NCBI GenBank assembly: GCA_018658605.1
Contig: JABHUV010000028.1
Span: 1-14,630 of the forward strand
Direction of reading: 5' to 3'
DNA length: 14,630 nt
Source of the DNA: Planctomycetaceae bacterium
Lineage (GTDB): Bacteria > Planctomycetota > Planctomycetia > Pirellulales > Pirellulaceae
A program made the translations under genes and the position numbers. How positions within the stretch are numbered: position 1 is the first letter of the stretch; each line of letters opens with the position of its first letter. The notes beneath the pieces are model-generated. The model made no database searches and was not told the origin of the DNA. It saw nothing but the letters and a program-made list of their open reading frames with translations. Positions 1-8,500 of the stretch are shown here, piece by piece.

Positions 1-173
1 ACGGTTATTTCTTCCGTCGTACCCTGCTGTAAACCCCACGGGTAGAGGTGGGTGACAATTGGCGCTGCGGCTTGCGTCGCACTAGAAACAATTCCAATGG
101 CCGTTAAACACGTTGCCATGACAATTGTTGCGCGATTCACTAACCAACTTATATAAGTTAACCGTGCCATCAT
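1..173 (-). CDS. Partial secreted protein, 5' end only
   Basis: This is the beginning of a gene that runs off the left edge; about 57 residues are visible. Translation from the ATG at 173-171 (or the adjacent ATG at 170-168) stays open to the edge. The protein starts with a basic N-terminus, a hydrophobic stretch (about residues 14-29) and a likely signal-peptidase site near SSATQAAA. The mature part opens with PIVTHLYPWGLQQGTTEEIT. That resembles the opening strand seen in planctomycete secreted proteins with IPT/TIG-like or pre-peptidase (PPC) domains, typically 'P.lt.lfPaG.qrGtt.evt'; this match is from memory of the family and is an inference. The start codon directly follows the TAA stop of the DUF1549/DUF1553 gene with no bases between, so translational coupling in one operon is very likely. 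The function of the missing remainder cannot be judged. Confidence 0.8.
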   Translation of the reverse strand, partial: MMARLTYISWLVNRATIVMATCLTAIGIVSSATQAAAPIVTHLYPWGLQQGTTEEIT

Positions 174-2633
174 TTAGTCCTTAATTATAAATTCAGGAGT
201 GTTCATCAAAGCCCAGAGGATCGTTTCCGCTGCTTGCCGACGAGTCATTCCCTCTTGGGTAAAAATCTCCTGGCAGATCCCAAGCTCTTCGTCTGTCGGC
301 CGCCGACTGTATGCCAACAAATATATTTGGGCAACAATCTCATCACTCGTCAATTCTTTTCGATCCGTTAACGCTGCCAGCCTTCCATTGTCACTAATGA
401 TATTTGCATGGATTTGAGGAGCGTTCATCATGTGTAATGCCTGTGTCACCGTCGATTCCGTCGTCCGTTCACAAGGTGGGTCTTGGTTCGGGTCTGGGCG
501 ACCAAAGGTATCTAAAAACAAACTACTTACACGATGTGTCCAAATTTGATTGGATCGAGAACCCACAGGCATTGCGGCAAATTTATTTGGGATTTGAGTA
601 ATGTCGGCCACCGCATCAAGCAACACTTCGGCTCGCAAACGCTGCCGATAGTGCCGCGAATAATTCTGAGTATCAGCGATGTTTCTCTCGGTAGCTGTCG
701 AGCTAAGTTCATAAACATGTGATTTTGCAATTACTGCAATCAGCTTTTTGATATCGTAGTCATGATCTGAAAAATATTTCCCTAGACTCTTAAGCAACGG
801 TTCATTTGACGCGGGATTGGTCGCGCGCAGGTCATCAACTGGTTCAAATAAGCCACGGCCCATGAGATCTGCCCAAATCCGGTTCACCATGACGCCGGCG
901 AAGAATTCATTGTCTTTGGTAACCATCCAATCGACTAATTTGTGACGGAGTGTGTAATCATCCAGCATATCTTCTGCTGAAAGATTGTTTTCACCAAACA
1001 GCGGGCGGGGGCTTAGCACTTCATTGGTGCGCGGGTGTTTAACACTTCCAGATTTTGCACCCAAAACCACTTCTTCACTTCCGGAAATTGGCGGTGACAA
1101 ACCCGTGCCTTTTCGTCCAACCCGTGAAAAATAAGCCGCAAACGAATAGAAATCTTCCTGACTCCAACGCTCAAATGGGTGGTGATGGCACTTTGCGCAG
1201 TCCAAGCGAATTCCGAGAAATAATTGGCTAATCAGAGTTGCAATTTCATCCGGCGATCGCCGATCACGAAACAATGTAGCGGCGCCATTTCGATAGGTAC
1301 TTCCCTCAGCGGCAACTAACCCTCGTACGAATTCATCATATGGCCGGTTTTCACGAAACGCTTGCCGTATCCAATTGTCGTAATTCAAAACCGCTTTAAT
1401 GCCAACTCGATATGGATTCGGACGCAAGAGGTCAACCCACTTATTTGCCCAATGATCTACGTATTCGGGTTGCTTTAATAGCCAATCAACAAGGTTCGCA
1501 CGTTTAGATTCATCTTGGTTCGCGATGAATTGCTCTGTTTCAGATGGAGTAGGAAGACGCCCGATCAAATCAATAAACACACGACGCACATATGTTTGAT
1601 CCGCTGCTGTCTCCGATAAAGTAATTCCCAGTAATTGCAATTTATCATAGACCAACGGATCAATAAAATTATTACGCTGTAGTTCACTGTAATATTTCGG
1701 TTCCACATGACCGAGTAGCGGTATTAAGACGCGACAAGTGGCAAACGTTCCCATGAATCGCACCATGATGGTTGACTCCCCGGGGATTGGCCCAGCAGTA
1801 ATCCTGCCTTGTTCGTTCACCTCCACAATCGTATTTTCATTCGACTGAAATGCCGATTGCCCCGTTACGTCATATCGGCTTCCGTCAGAGTACTCAGCCA
1901 TGACCACCAACTGCTGTTGCTCGCTTGGTTTCATACTCCGCTGCTGTGGAAATACCTCCACACTAACAAGCGTTGGCTCATTTTCGATCGTAAAAGGTGT
2001 ACCATTGTTAATCCATCTTAAGAGCGTGGCGTAATCATCACTGTCGCTCGGCAAACGCACTCCACCACCGTGCGGAACTTCGCCGGACCCTTTGCGAAGC
2101 ACGAGGCTCTCAATCGGCGAAGCCGGGAAGACTCGGCGTCCCCGAGCTTCACGCGTTAATGCATCAAAATCGAATTGAGAATCAAATCCTAACAATGACA
2201 ATTGAAATCCATTTTGACCACGAGCTTTACCGTGACAAGCGCCGGTACTGCATCCGCGAGCCGCTAAAATTGGCTGAACATGCAAATTAAATGAAACTGG
2301 AGCGTGTTGTGTAGCGTCTGTTACAGTTACTGGAATCAAAACCGTCTGTTTAGCGAAGCGTATGCGAAGTTCGGTACTGCCATTGCCCACCGTCGAAACC
2401 ACTCCATTGGATGAAACAGCAATGATGTTCGGCTTCTCCGCTCGAAAATTTACTTCAGCGGTAACCTCACGAACATCAGCCCCGCTGCGTTCTAATACAA
2501 TTAACCGTTGTTCCCCAGATTGATACCGCAAATCGATCGATTTAGGAAATACTTCAATCTCGGCATATACGTTAGAGGCAATTAATAGTATTGCCAGGGG
2601 CAACGCCCAACGGCCATTGTGATCAATGTACAT
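174..2633 (-). CDS. DUF1549/DUF1553 planctomycete cytochrome-type secreted protein with Ig-like domains
   Basis: An 819-residue exported protein of the family abundant in Planctomycetes, whose biochemical role is not settled. The N-terminus has a signal peptide (about 1-24, ending NVYA). Residues about 25-105 and 222-306 look like bacterial Ig-like (BIG2) folds. Between them is a PSCyt1-like cytochrome region with CSTGACH at 128-134, a CX4CH rather than the standard CXXCH. DUF1549 follows at about 321-525 and holds CAKCH at 479-483, inside the familiar CAKCHHHPFE...W..EDFY context. DUF1553 fills about 541-815. Family knowledge says such genes often sit in expanded paralogous sets with secreted sulfatase or DUF1501 partners; neither is visible here, but the next gene in the operon also encodes an exported protein. 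The start at 2633 gives a sensible signal peptide; no strong Shine-Dalgarno precedes it. Heme attachment is inferred from motifs only. Confidence 0.93.
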   Translation of the reverse strand: MYIDHNGRWALPLAILLIASNVYAEIEVFPKSIDLRYQSGEQRLIVLERSGADVREVTAEVNFRAEKPNIIAVSSNGVVSTVGNGSTELRIRFAKQTVLIPVTVTDATQHAPVSFNLHVQPILAARGCSTGACHGKARGQNGFQLSLLGFDSQFDFDALTREARGRRVFPASPIESLVLRKGSGEVPHGGGVRLPSDSDDYATLLRWINNGTPFTIENEPTLVSVEVFPQQRSMKPSEQQQLVVMAEYSDGSRYDVTGQSAFQSNENTIVEVNEQGRITAGPIPGESTIMVRFMGTFATCRVLIPLLGHVEPKYYSELQRNNFIDPLVYDKLQLLGITLSETAADQTYVRRVFIDLIGRLPTPSETEQFIANQDESKRANLVDWLLKQPEYVDHWANKWVDLLRPNPYRVGIKAVLNYDNWIRQAFRENRPYDEFVRGLVAAEGSTYRNGAATLFRDRRSPDEIATLISQLFLGIRLDCAKCHHHPFERWSQEDFYSFAAYFSRVGRKGTGLSPPISGSEEVVLGAKSGSVKHPRTNEVLSPRPLFGENNLSAEDMLDDYTLRHKLVDWMVTKDNEFFAGVMVNRIWADLMGRGLFEPVDDLRATNPASNEPLLKSLGKYFSDHDYDIKKLIAVIAKSHVYELSSTATERNIADTQNYSRHYRQRLRAEVLLDAVADITQIPNKFAAMPVGSRSNQIWTHRVSSLFLDTFGRPDPNQDPPCERTTESTVTQALHMMNAPQIHANIISDNGRLAALTDRKELTSDEIVAQIYLLAYSRRPTDEELGICQEIFTQEGMTRRQAAETILWALMNTPEFIIKD

Positions 2634-2706
2634 GATCTACTTTCTTGCTGGGGAAGGAAAAGTCGGTGGGAATATAGGAGAGTTAGATATTACGAACAAT
2701 CTGTTT

Positions 2707-2735
2707 ATTATCGCAACCGTTACGACCTTTCTCAA
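2707..2735 (-). promoter_or_regulatory. Candidate sigma70-type promoter of the DUF1549/DUF1553 operon
   Basis: Reading the minus strand, TTGAGA (2735-2730) matches the -35 consensus at 5 of 6 bases and GATAAT (2712-2707) matches the -10 at 5 of 6, with a spacer of exactly 17 bases. Transcription would begin near 2700, leaving a leader of roughly 65-70 bases before the ATG at 2633. It lies in the only non-coding gap upstream of that gene. Planctomycete promoters are poorly defined, so this is an inference from the general bacterial consensus. Confidence 0.45.
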
Positions 2736-2827
2736 TATCAGCAGGAGAAAATTTCCGGTTTCTTGGATCACACGAAATGCTTGATGCAACAATTTTTTGA
2801 TTATGTTTGGCGAGTGCGACACGACAA

Positions 2828-2863
2828 AACCCCTTGATTCGATCTGGTTCGAATCAAGGGGTT
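2828..2863 (-). terminator. Rho-independent-type terminator after the coiled-coil gene
   Basis: A perfect 15-bp inverted repeat (2828-2842 with 2849-2863) with a 6-base loop. It lies 34 bases past the stop codon of the 2898-3740 gene. On the minus strand the stem ends in GGGGTT and runs into TTGTCGTG, giving a run of four T, shorter than an ideal U tract. On the plus strand the stem is followed by AATGTACG, with no T run, so it is oriented for the minus-strand gene. It also insulates the DUF1549 operon downstream. Confidence 0.8.
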
Positions 2864-2897
2864 AATGTACGTAATGCTTTTAGTTTAACCGAATAAA

Positions 2898-3740
2898 TTA
2901 CTCGGTGTCGTCATCCTTAACCACGGTTGGTTCTGCTTCCACAGCATTTTGCTGTTCTGGAGCAGGCTCTGGCGCAGGCTCTGGTTCCGGTGTAGGTTCC
3001 TGGGCTTGAGCGACAGCAAGTACCAACTCTTTATCGATTTTAACAACGAGTGCTTTTACTTCCTTCGCCACCGCGGCGTGATTGTCAGCGGCAAGTCGCT
3101 TACCAAGCTCAACGACCTTCTTCGCAAGCATGTCCCCAGTTGCCGTTGATAACTCGACAATGAGTTTTGCGTTAGCATCTGCTTGAGTTTTGTTAGTCGC
3201 AGCTAGTTCTTCATTTGCTTTTTTATAGGCAGCCACAAAGCGTTTTCGAAGCTGTTGATTGGCCTTCGTCAACTTTTGTTGAAACTCACCATTACTACTA
3301 CTTAATTCTTCTTTGAATTTGTTAGCATTGGCTACCATTTTCCCTTGGAACACGGTATGCTCCGCTACCATTTTCTTCTGGAACGCGGCATGCTCCGCCG
3401 CCATTTTTCCCTGGAATGCATTGTTACCAGCTGCTAGTTTTTTTGCGTGATCCACTGCTTGGTTTTGCAGTTTCTTACTTTCTTGCGCAACTTGCGTTTG
3501 CAGAGCAGTTCGAATTTCATTAGCTGCAACGGCAACATCTTTATCTAGCTTCGTTCCAAGCTCGCCATAGAGCTCGGTTTTAAGCTCCTGCTTAAGCTCT
3601 TCGCGACGATATGCTTTTGCTTTGCGAAACAAAAGAGGTTGTTTAAATAATGGTTCACCTGACTCACGAGCCATTGCGTTTTCTGCTGATGGCAAAGCAA
3701 GTACAGTTATAATAAGTAACCCGAGTAATATCTTCTTCAT
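2898..3740 (-). CDS. Secreted coiled-coil protein with 11-residue (hendecad) repeats and Pro/Glu tail
   Basis: I do not recognise a named family. From the ATG at 3740 the protein has 280 residues: a signal peptide (about 1-24, MKKILLGLLIITVLALPSAE then NAMA), a charged region rich in K/E (38-66), seven consecutive 11-residue repeats at 107-183, further helix to about 245, and a Pro/Glu-rich tail (249-264) followed by an acidic end (KDDDTE). In the repeats the third position is F, F, F, F, F, L, A and the seventh is M, M, M, L, L, F, L. That is the hydrophobic spacing of a hendecad coiled coil, often right-handed or untwisted. A longer frame begins at a TTG at 3758, but GGAGGT lies inside that extension, 7 bases before the ATG, so the ATG at 3740 is preferred. 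There is no visible anchor or enzyme motif. A structural or spacer role in the periplasm or envelope is plausible but inferred. Confidence 0.85.
   Translation of the reverse strand: MKKILLGLLIITVLALPSAENAMARESGEPLFKQPLLFRKAKAYRREELKQELKTELYGELGTKLDKDVAVAANEIRTALQTQVAQESKKLQNQAVDHAKKLAAGNNAFQGKMAAEHAAFQKKMVAEHTVFQGKMVANANKFKEELSSSNGEFQQKLTKANQQLRKRFVAAYKKANEELAATNKTQADANAKLIVELSTATGDMLAKKVVELGKRLAADNHAAVAKEVKALVVKIDKELVLAVAQAQEPTPEPEPAPEPAPEQQNAVEAEPTVVKDDDTE
3192..3422 (-). repeat. 33-bp tandem repeat units encoding 11-residue coiled-coil repeats
   Basis: Seven in-frame units of 33 bases encode residues 107-183 of the coiled-coil protein. The first three (NAFQGKMAAEH, AAFQKKMVAEH, TVFQGKMVANA) are close at DNA level. 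In the plus-strand text, gaa-c/t-gcggcatgctccgc-type blocks recur around 3350-3420. Later units keep only the hydrophobic pattern. This suggests recent duplication at the 5' end of the array on an older repeat. Confidence 0.8.
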
Positions 3741-3747
3741 TTTACCT

Positions 3748-3753
3748 ACCTCC
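3748..3753 (-). promoter_or_regulatory. Ribosome binding site that fixes the start at 3740
   Basis: GGAGGT on the minus strand lies 7 bases before the ATG at 3740. It falls inside the alternative TTG-started extension (3758), so it argues strongly for the shorter protein. Confidence 0.8.
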
Positions 3754-3977
3754 AACAAATTGTGTCTCTTATAGAATCGGCAACAATCACCCAGAGTCTA
3801 TATATTGTTCGCTTTAAAACGACAGATTTTACCTTGTTTATTTATTTTACCACGTAGCGTGATTTTATGTAAATAGAATTTTGATAATTAGCGGCTAAAC
3901 TGACAGTGTTTAAAGTCACGTCAAATCATAATTCGTATTCCATGCAGGCAGAATAATCGTTACCATTGCACCTCGAT

Positions 3978-4006
3978 TTGAAGACTAGCTGACCCTTTTG
4001 CATAAG
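3978..4006 (+). promoter_or_regulatory. Weak candidate promoter for the BBP7 gene, giving a near-leaderless mRNA
   Basis: TTGAAG (3978-3983) and CATAAG (4001-4006) are separated by 17 bases. Each matches the sigma70 hexamers at 4 of 6 positions. The start site would fall near 4013, only about 7 bases before the GTG at 4020. That would agree with the absence of any Shine-Dalgarno there, but both hexamers are weak. Confidence 0.3.
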
Positions 4007-4019
4007 TAAGATATCTATT

Positions 4020-5441
4020 GTGAAATACTTTATTACGACATTTCTCGCATTGTCGAGTACTTTTTGTTTTGCCCAAGATACATCAACCCCGGCAAGTTTA
4101 TTTCCTCAATCCAATACTGCCCAATCCCCAATCCTCATCGCTGAACCAGAAGTTGTCCTGCAGGAAGCAACAAGTGTGATCATCGGCGAAGAAGAACCGC
4201 TGCTTGAAACCACCAGCAGTGCGAATGGTAGAGACACTGCTTCTGGCAACGACCCGGACAGCACAAACAATACAAAGAAAATCAATTTGGATGACGCTTT
4301 TAACAAACATCCTAAAAATCTGGACCGCCCCGGATTATTACGTGGAATAAACTTAGACTTATACGAGCGCGACATAAAATTATTCAGTGGCTTCCGGCTA
4401 GGCAACACTGACCAAGTTGGTCGTTGGGTACGGCTTGACTACTTAATTTCTTGGCGTCGAGGCACACGTATTCCCGCCTTAGCCACAACTAGTTCTGCAG
4501 GGACTTCACTTGAAGACGCTGGCGTATTAGGACTTTCCACAACGTCATCCTTGCTTGGCACGAATAAACTTAATGACGGTACTCAACCCGGAGGCCGCAT
4601 TGATTTCGGTCGCTGGATTCCTGGTACTGAAACCGCCATTGGAGCTCGTTTCTATGGTTTAACTGACGCCGGAGCACGGTTGACGTTCACCGATGCAATT
4701 GTCACTCGCCCTTTTTTCAATGTTGATGCTGGCGAACAACAATCGCTGCCCGTGAACTACCCCAGCAGTGAATCAGGTATTTTAACGGTCGACTCCGCAT
4801 CCGAGATGTTTGGATCAGACGTCTATATCATGCGCCCCTGGAAATCTACAGGCACGGCAAGAATCAACTTTTTGACAGGATACCAATTCAGTCGATTTAG
4901 CGAGAGCATCTCCATTCACAGTATTTCCACTAATCTCGATGGTCGCAACGGAATTCCAATAGGAACTCAATTAGAAGTTCGAGATGCATTTCGCACGAGC
5001 AACGAATTTCATGGTTGGCTAGTCGGTCTGACGACGGAAATCGACGGTGGTAACTACACTCTATCATTCTTAGCTAAAGTTGGGATTGGCGGAGTCACAC
5101 ACCGCATTAGCACGTCAGGATCGACCACGATCACCGATCCGGGCGGTGGAACGAGTATCACTGACGGTCTGCTTGTCGCCGCATCAAACCAAGGCACATT
5201 TGAGCAATCTCGATTCACTACCATTCCTGAATTCAGCGCTCGTTATACACGTCACCTGAACGACGCTTTGGATTTTTCGGTCGGATATTCGCTCATATAC
5301 TGGGGCCACGCAGTACAACCTGGTAATCAGATCGACCTAAACGTCGATTCAACGGGTAACTCGGGGCAACCGGCCATGCCCTTCAAAATCGACCACTACT
5401 GGGCCCAGTCGCTCAGCATGGGCATCACGCTACGGTATTAG
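4020..5441 (+). CDS. BBP7-family outer-membrane beta-barrel protein
   Basis: A 473-residue protein that matches the planctomycete putative beta-barrel porin-7 (BBP7, PF07585) pattern. It has a signal peptide (1-18, ending TFCFA before QD) and a Ser/Thr/Glu-rich linker to about residue 110. Then comes the typical barrel start: VGRWVRLDYLISWRRG..IP.L.TTS, AGVLG, a GGRIDFGRWI stretch, and alternating strands to the end. The last strand, YWAQSLSMGITLRY, ends in an aromatic residue as outer-membrane barrels usually do. The family is assigned to the outer membrane, but its transport role is unknown. The start is GTG at 4020: an in-frame stop lies at 3990-3992 and no other start codon lies between. 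No ribosome binding site is evident. The gene stands alone, divergent from the coiled-coil gene and convergent with the giant gene. Confidence 0.9.
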   Translation: MKYFITTFLALSSTFCFAQDTSTPASLFPQSNTAQSPILIAEPEVVLQEATSVIIGEEEPLLETTSSANGRDTASGNDPDSTNNTKKINLDDAFNKHPKNLDRPGLLRGINLDLYERDIKLFSGFRLGNTDQVGRWVRLDYLISWRRGTRIPALATTSSAGTSLEDAGVLGLSTTSSLLGTNKLNDGTQPGGRIDFGRWIPGTETAIGARFYGLTDAGARLTFTDAIVTRPFFNVDAGEQQSLPVNYPSSESGILTVDSASEMFGSDVYIMRPWKSTGTARINFLTGYQFSRFSESISIHSISTNLDGRNGIPIGTQLEVRDAFRTSNEFHGWLVGLTTEIDGGNYTLSFLAKVGIGGVTHRISTSGSTTITDPGGGTSITDGLLVAASNQGTFEQSRFTTIPEFSARYTRHLNDALDFSVGYSLIYWGHAVQPGNQIDLNVDSTGNSGQPAMPFKIDHYWAQSLSMGITLRY

Positions 5442-5491
5442 CGGCCACAGCAAGCAACGTTGTGCGAAAGCGAATGCCTTATCATCAGCAA

Positions 5492-5538
5492 CGCCTACCT
5501 TAATGCAGACGGATCCTAATTTGCGGTCTGACGTTAGG
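5492..5538. terminator. Possible imperfect hairpin between convergent genes
   Basis: Between the BBP7 stop (5441) and the giant gene stop (5553), GCCTA (5493-5497) can pair with TAGGC (5535-5539) and CAGAC (5506-5510) with GTCTG (5526-5530), leaving unpaired bases between the two helices. It could end transcription from either side. There is no T tract and the stem is interrupted, so the call is weak. Confidence 0.25.
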
Positions 5539-5552
5539 CAAAGAATATTGGT

Positions 5553-8500
5553 CTAGAACCAACTCGACAGCGCCAAATCATGGGCTGTAACCGTCTCAGC
5601 TGGCTGTGCACTTTGAGCTGCGGCAATCGTATCAATTATGTCCTGTACGGCCGTCACAGCCGCCTCAGCCAACTCCGCTTCTGCTTCTGGTTCCGCCGCT
5701 ATGGCATCAGTGATCATCGATCGCAATAGCGTATAGCTCGCCGGGTCTGCCAAGTCATTTGTTGTCACATTAATCCTAGAAACTTCTTGGTTCTGAGCAT
5801 TTACGATAATCACATCACGAAGTTGGGCCTGCCAACCTTCCCACGCATCCGCTTCACCGTTCTGATCTAGATCTACATCCTGCAACCAAGGAATATCGTT
5901 ACCCGCGGTGATCGACGAATTACCCGACTCACGTCCAGCTAGATTAATTCCAACTATTTCAATACCCAAGTTAGGGTCATTGGTGTCGAAATCATTTTGC
6001 ATTGTGTTTAGATGACCGAATTGAGCGGTACAATAATTACACGTTGCCAGCCCAAAATAAAACGCGGTCACGTTGCCATCATAATCTCGGGGCGATACAT
6101 TTGTACCAAACAGGGTCGACGTTGTATTGACATCTTCAAGGTTGAAATCGGGAACCTTTTCGGATTCAGGGATCCCACCGCCACCATCATCCGCTGCTTG
6201 TGACTCGATACCATATGTATCAGGAAGTCCGGTCACGAAAATAACCGCCGTGTCAGCTTCATCGGTCACTTGACGAATTCCATCGCCAGCTTCGGGGCTT
6301 AGCACTCCGTAATCCGTTGATGCATCATCTCGCACAACGTCCACCACCATAGTATGACTACCCCCATCCCATGTTACCGAAGTGTCTTGAAAATCAACCC
6401 AAGCTGGATGTGCGGCAATCCACTGCTCTTCGACAATATCGCCGAATGAACCAATTAGCGTCGGCGGCGCAGGACGATTAAAGAAGTCAAACAACGTCAA
6501 CGTGCTCGCCTCCCGTCCCTTTTCAGTAAAATCTCCATCGGTTATCTCCTGCCCCCCGGCAAGCTCGACTGAATATGAATTTGAACTAAACGTAATGTCC
6601 GGTGCTGCACCTTGAAAACCACCATCTACCAAAAAACTCGGCTGTGTTTGCGTCACGGTATAGGAACCTGGTTGCAAGTCAGCGAACTCATAGAGCCCTT
6701 GTTCCGATGTTAACATCTCTAAATCGATACTCTCTCCACCACTCGTTGTACCTGTCAAGTGGATTCTTATTCCACCAAGGACTAACTCGTTAGCGTCTTG
6801 CACTCCATCGCCATCGGCGTCAATGTAAACCAGTCCCGCTAAACCACCGGGAATATAATCAAATATCGAAATTGTAACGACAGCGTCGTCGGTCAACCCA
6901 CCTTCATCGGTAATCGTGTAACTAAATGTATCTTGACCGGTAAATCCTGATGGCGGAGCGTAAGTTAAACTGCTGCCACTATTGATAATATTTATTATTC
7001 CACCTTCAGAAGAAGTCGTAACGGACGTAATCGTCAGCAATTCAGCAGGGTCCGGTAAATGCGTGTCATTGGCTAGTACATCAAGCTCATCGCCAGGCGA
7101 GTCAACCACAACCGTAAAGGCATCGTCATTCGCTTGCGGTGAATCAGCAATATTTCCAACGGTCACAGTAACGGTCGCTTGGTCTGACAACCCATCCTCA
7201 TCGTTGATTGTATAGCTAAACGTTTCTGTGCCGAAAAAATCCGGGGCTGGTGAGTACAAGACGTTCAATCCGTCAGCACCAATCGATAAAACACCACCTT
7301 GATCAGGCGTGCCAACGGCAACCACTGTCACATCGCCTCCGCCTACTGCATTGCTCGAATCATTGTCGAGCACGTCGAGCGGGAAATCAACTACATCTTC
7401 ATCTACCGGAAATGCGTCATCTCCAGCTGTGGGCACATCAGACGCGGGTTGCAAATTCACGGTAACCGTTGCTGTATCCTCGCCTCCGTTGTTGTCGCGG
7501 ATCGTATACGTAAAAGTATCAGTGCCGTCAAAATTGGTACCCGGAGTATACAACACAAAATCTCCATTTTCGGACAAAGCAACCGTGCCGCCCTCAGTGC
7601 CTTGAGTTATAAACACAATGCTCAGTGTTTCATTAGCATCTGGCGCAATCGTATCGTTAGCTAACAAGTCCAAGGCCACGTTACTTGAATCCTCAGTGAC
7701 GGTGGTGATAACATCGTCATTTGCCGTCGGTAAATCCTGTACTGGGAACACTTGTATCGTAACAGTCGCCGATGCAGCGCCTGTGTCGTTTCCCGCGCTA
7801 TAAGTAAACACCTCTTCACCAAAGAAATCAGCGGCTGGCGAATAAATCAACGATTTTCCGTCGGTTGCAATCGTAACAGTGCCACCTTGAGAAGGTACGC
7901 TGACATCAGAGATAACCAAGGTTGGTGGATCCGTATCTCCATCATTGGTCAATACATTCAAGCTGATATTCGTAGAATCCTCGTCAAAATTGAAGATATC
8001 GTCACCGGGGCTAAATCCGAGATTAATCGGTAGCTGCAGTGAATCGTAAATAATCAATTCCGAATTGATTGACTCATTAACGCCAAAGAGTAACGTGTCT
8101 GTGTGCGGTGAGTTATCCGCAGGATCTGCACTGAGCGTTAAAGTGCCCGCATTGTTCGCGGTCATCGGCAAACTGAACACAAGAAATTGCCCGCCACCCA
8201 ATTCCGTGAATCCAGCAGTCGCCCCCGCTTCGTCAATTAAATTTGCATTGCTAAAATCACCGGTGTGTACATTTGGATATTGAGTGCCATAAGTAAACGG
8301 TCCAACGGCTGTCACGAGTTCATCTTGCCACACGATATCCGCATAGCCTGAGAACACACCCCGCGGGGTTGCACGCACATCCGCTGTTAACAGTCGCAAG
8401 ACAAACGAATCACCAACGGTTAGTTCGGTGATAGGATTGCCCTGTAAATCCGTCGCCTCCACAGAATATTGAACCGAAGCTTCACCCGTTACCGCCATAC

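Larger units (their letters stand above)
3741..4019. other. Divergent intergenic region
   Basis: This AT-rich gap of 279 bases separates the minus-strand coiled-coil gene from the plus-strand BBP7 gene and must hold both promoters. Several TA-rich boxes occur on the minus strand (TAAAAT around 3846-3851, TATAAG around 3768-3773), but none has a convincing -35 at the right spacing. The best plus-strand candidate is listed separately. No small gene, RNA or operator-like perfect repeat is visible apart from a short cacg/cgtg pair near 3850. Confidence 0.6.

Noticed and set aside
3350..3422. Near-repeated DNA blocks as a possible CRISPR-like or intergenic repeat
   Set aside because: The repeats are in frame every 33 bases and fully explained by the 11-residue coiled-coil units of the encoded protein.
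7299..7664. Plus-strand frames of up to about 120 codons inside the giant gene
   Set aside because: They are antisense to strongly conserved repeat domains, have no homology signal, and follow from the codon bias of the real gene.
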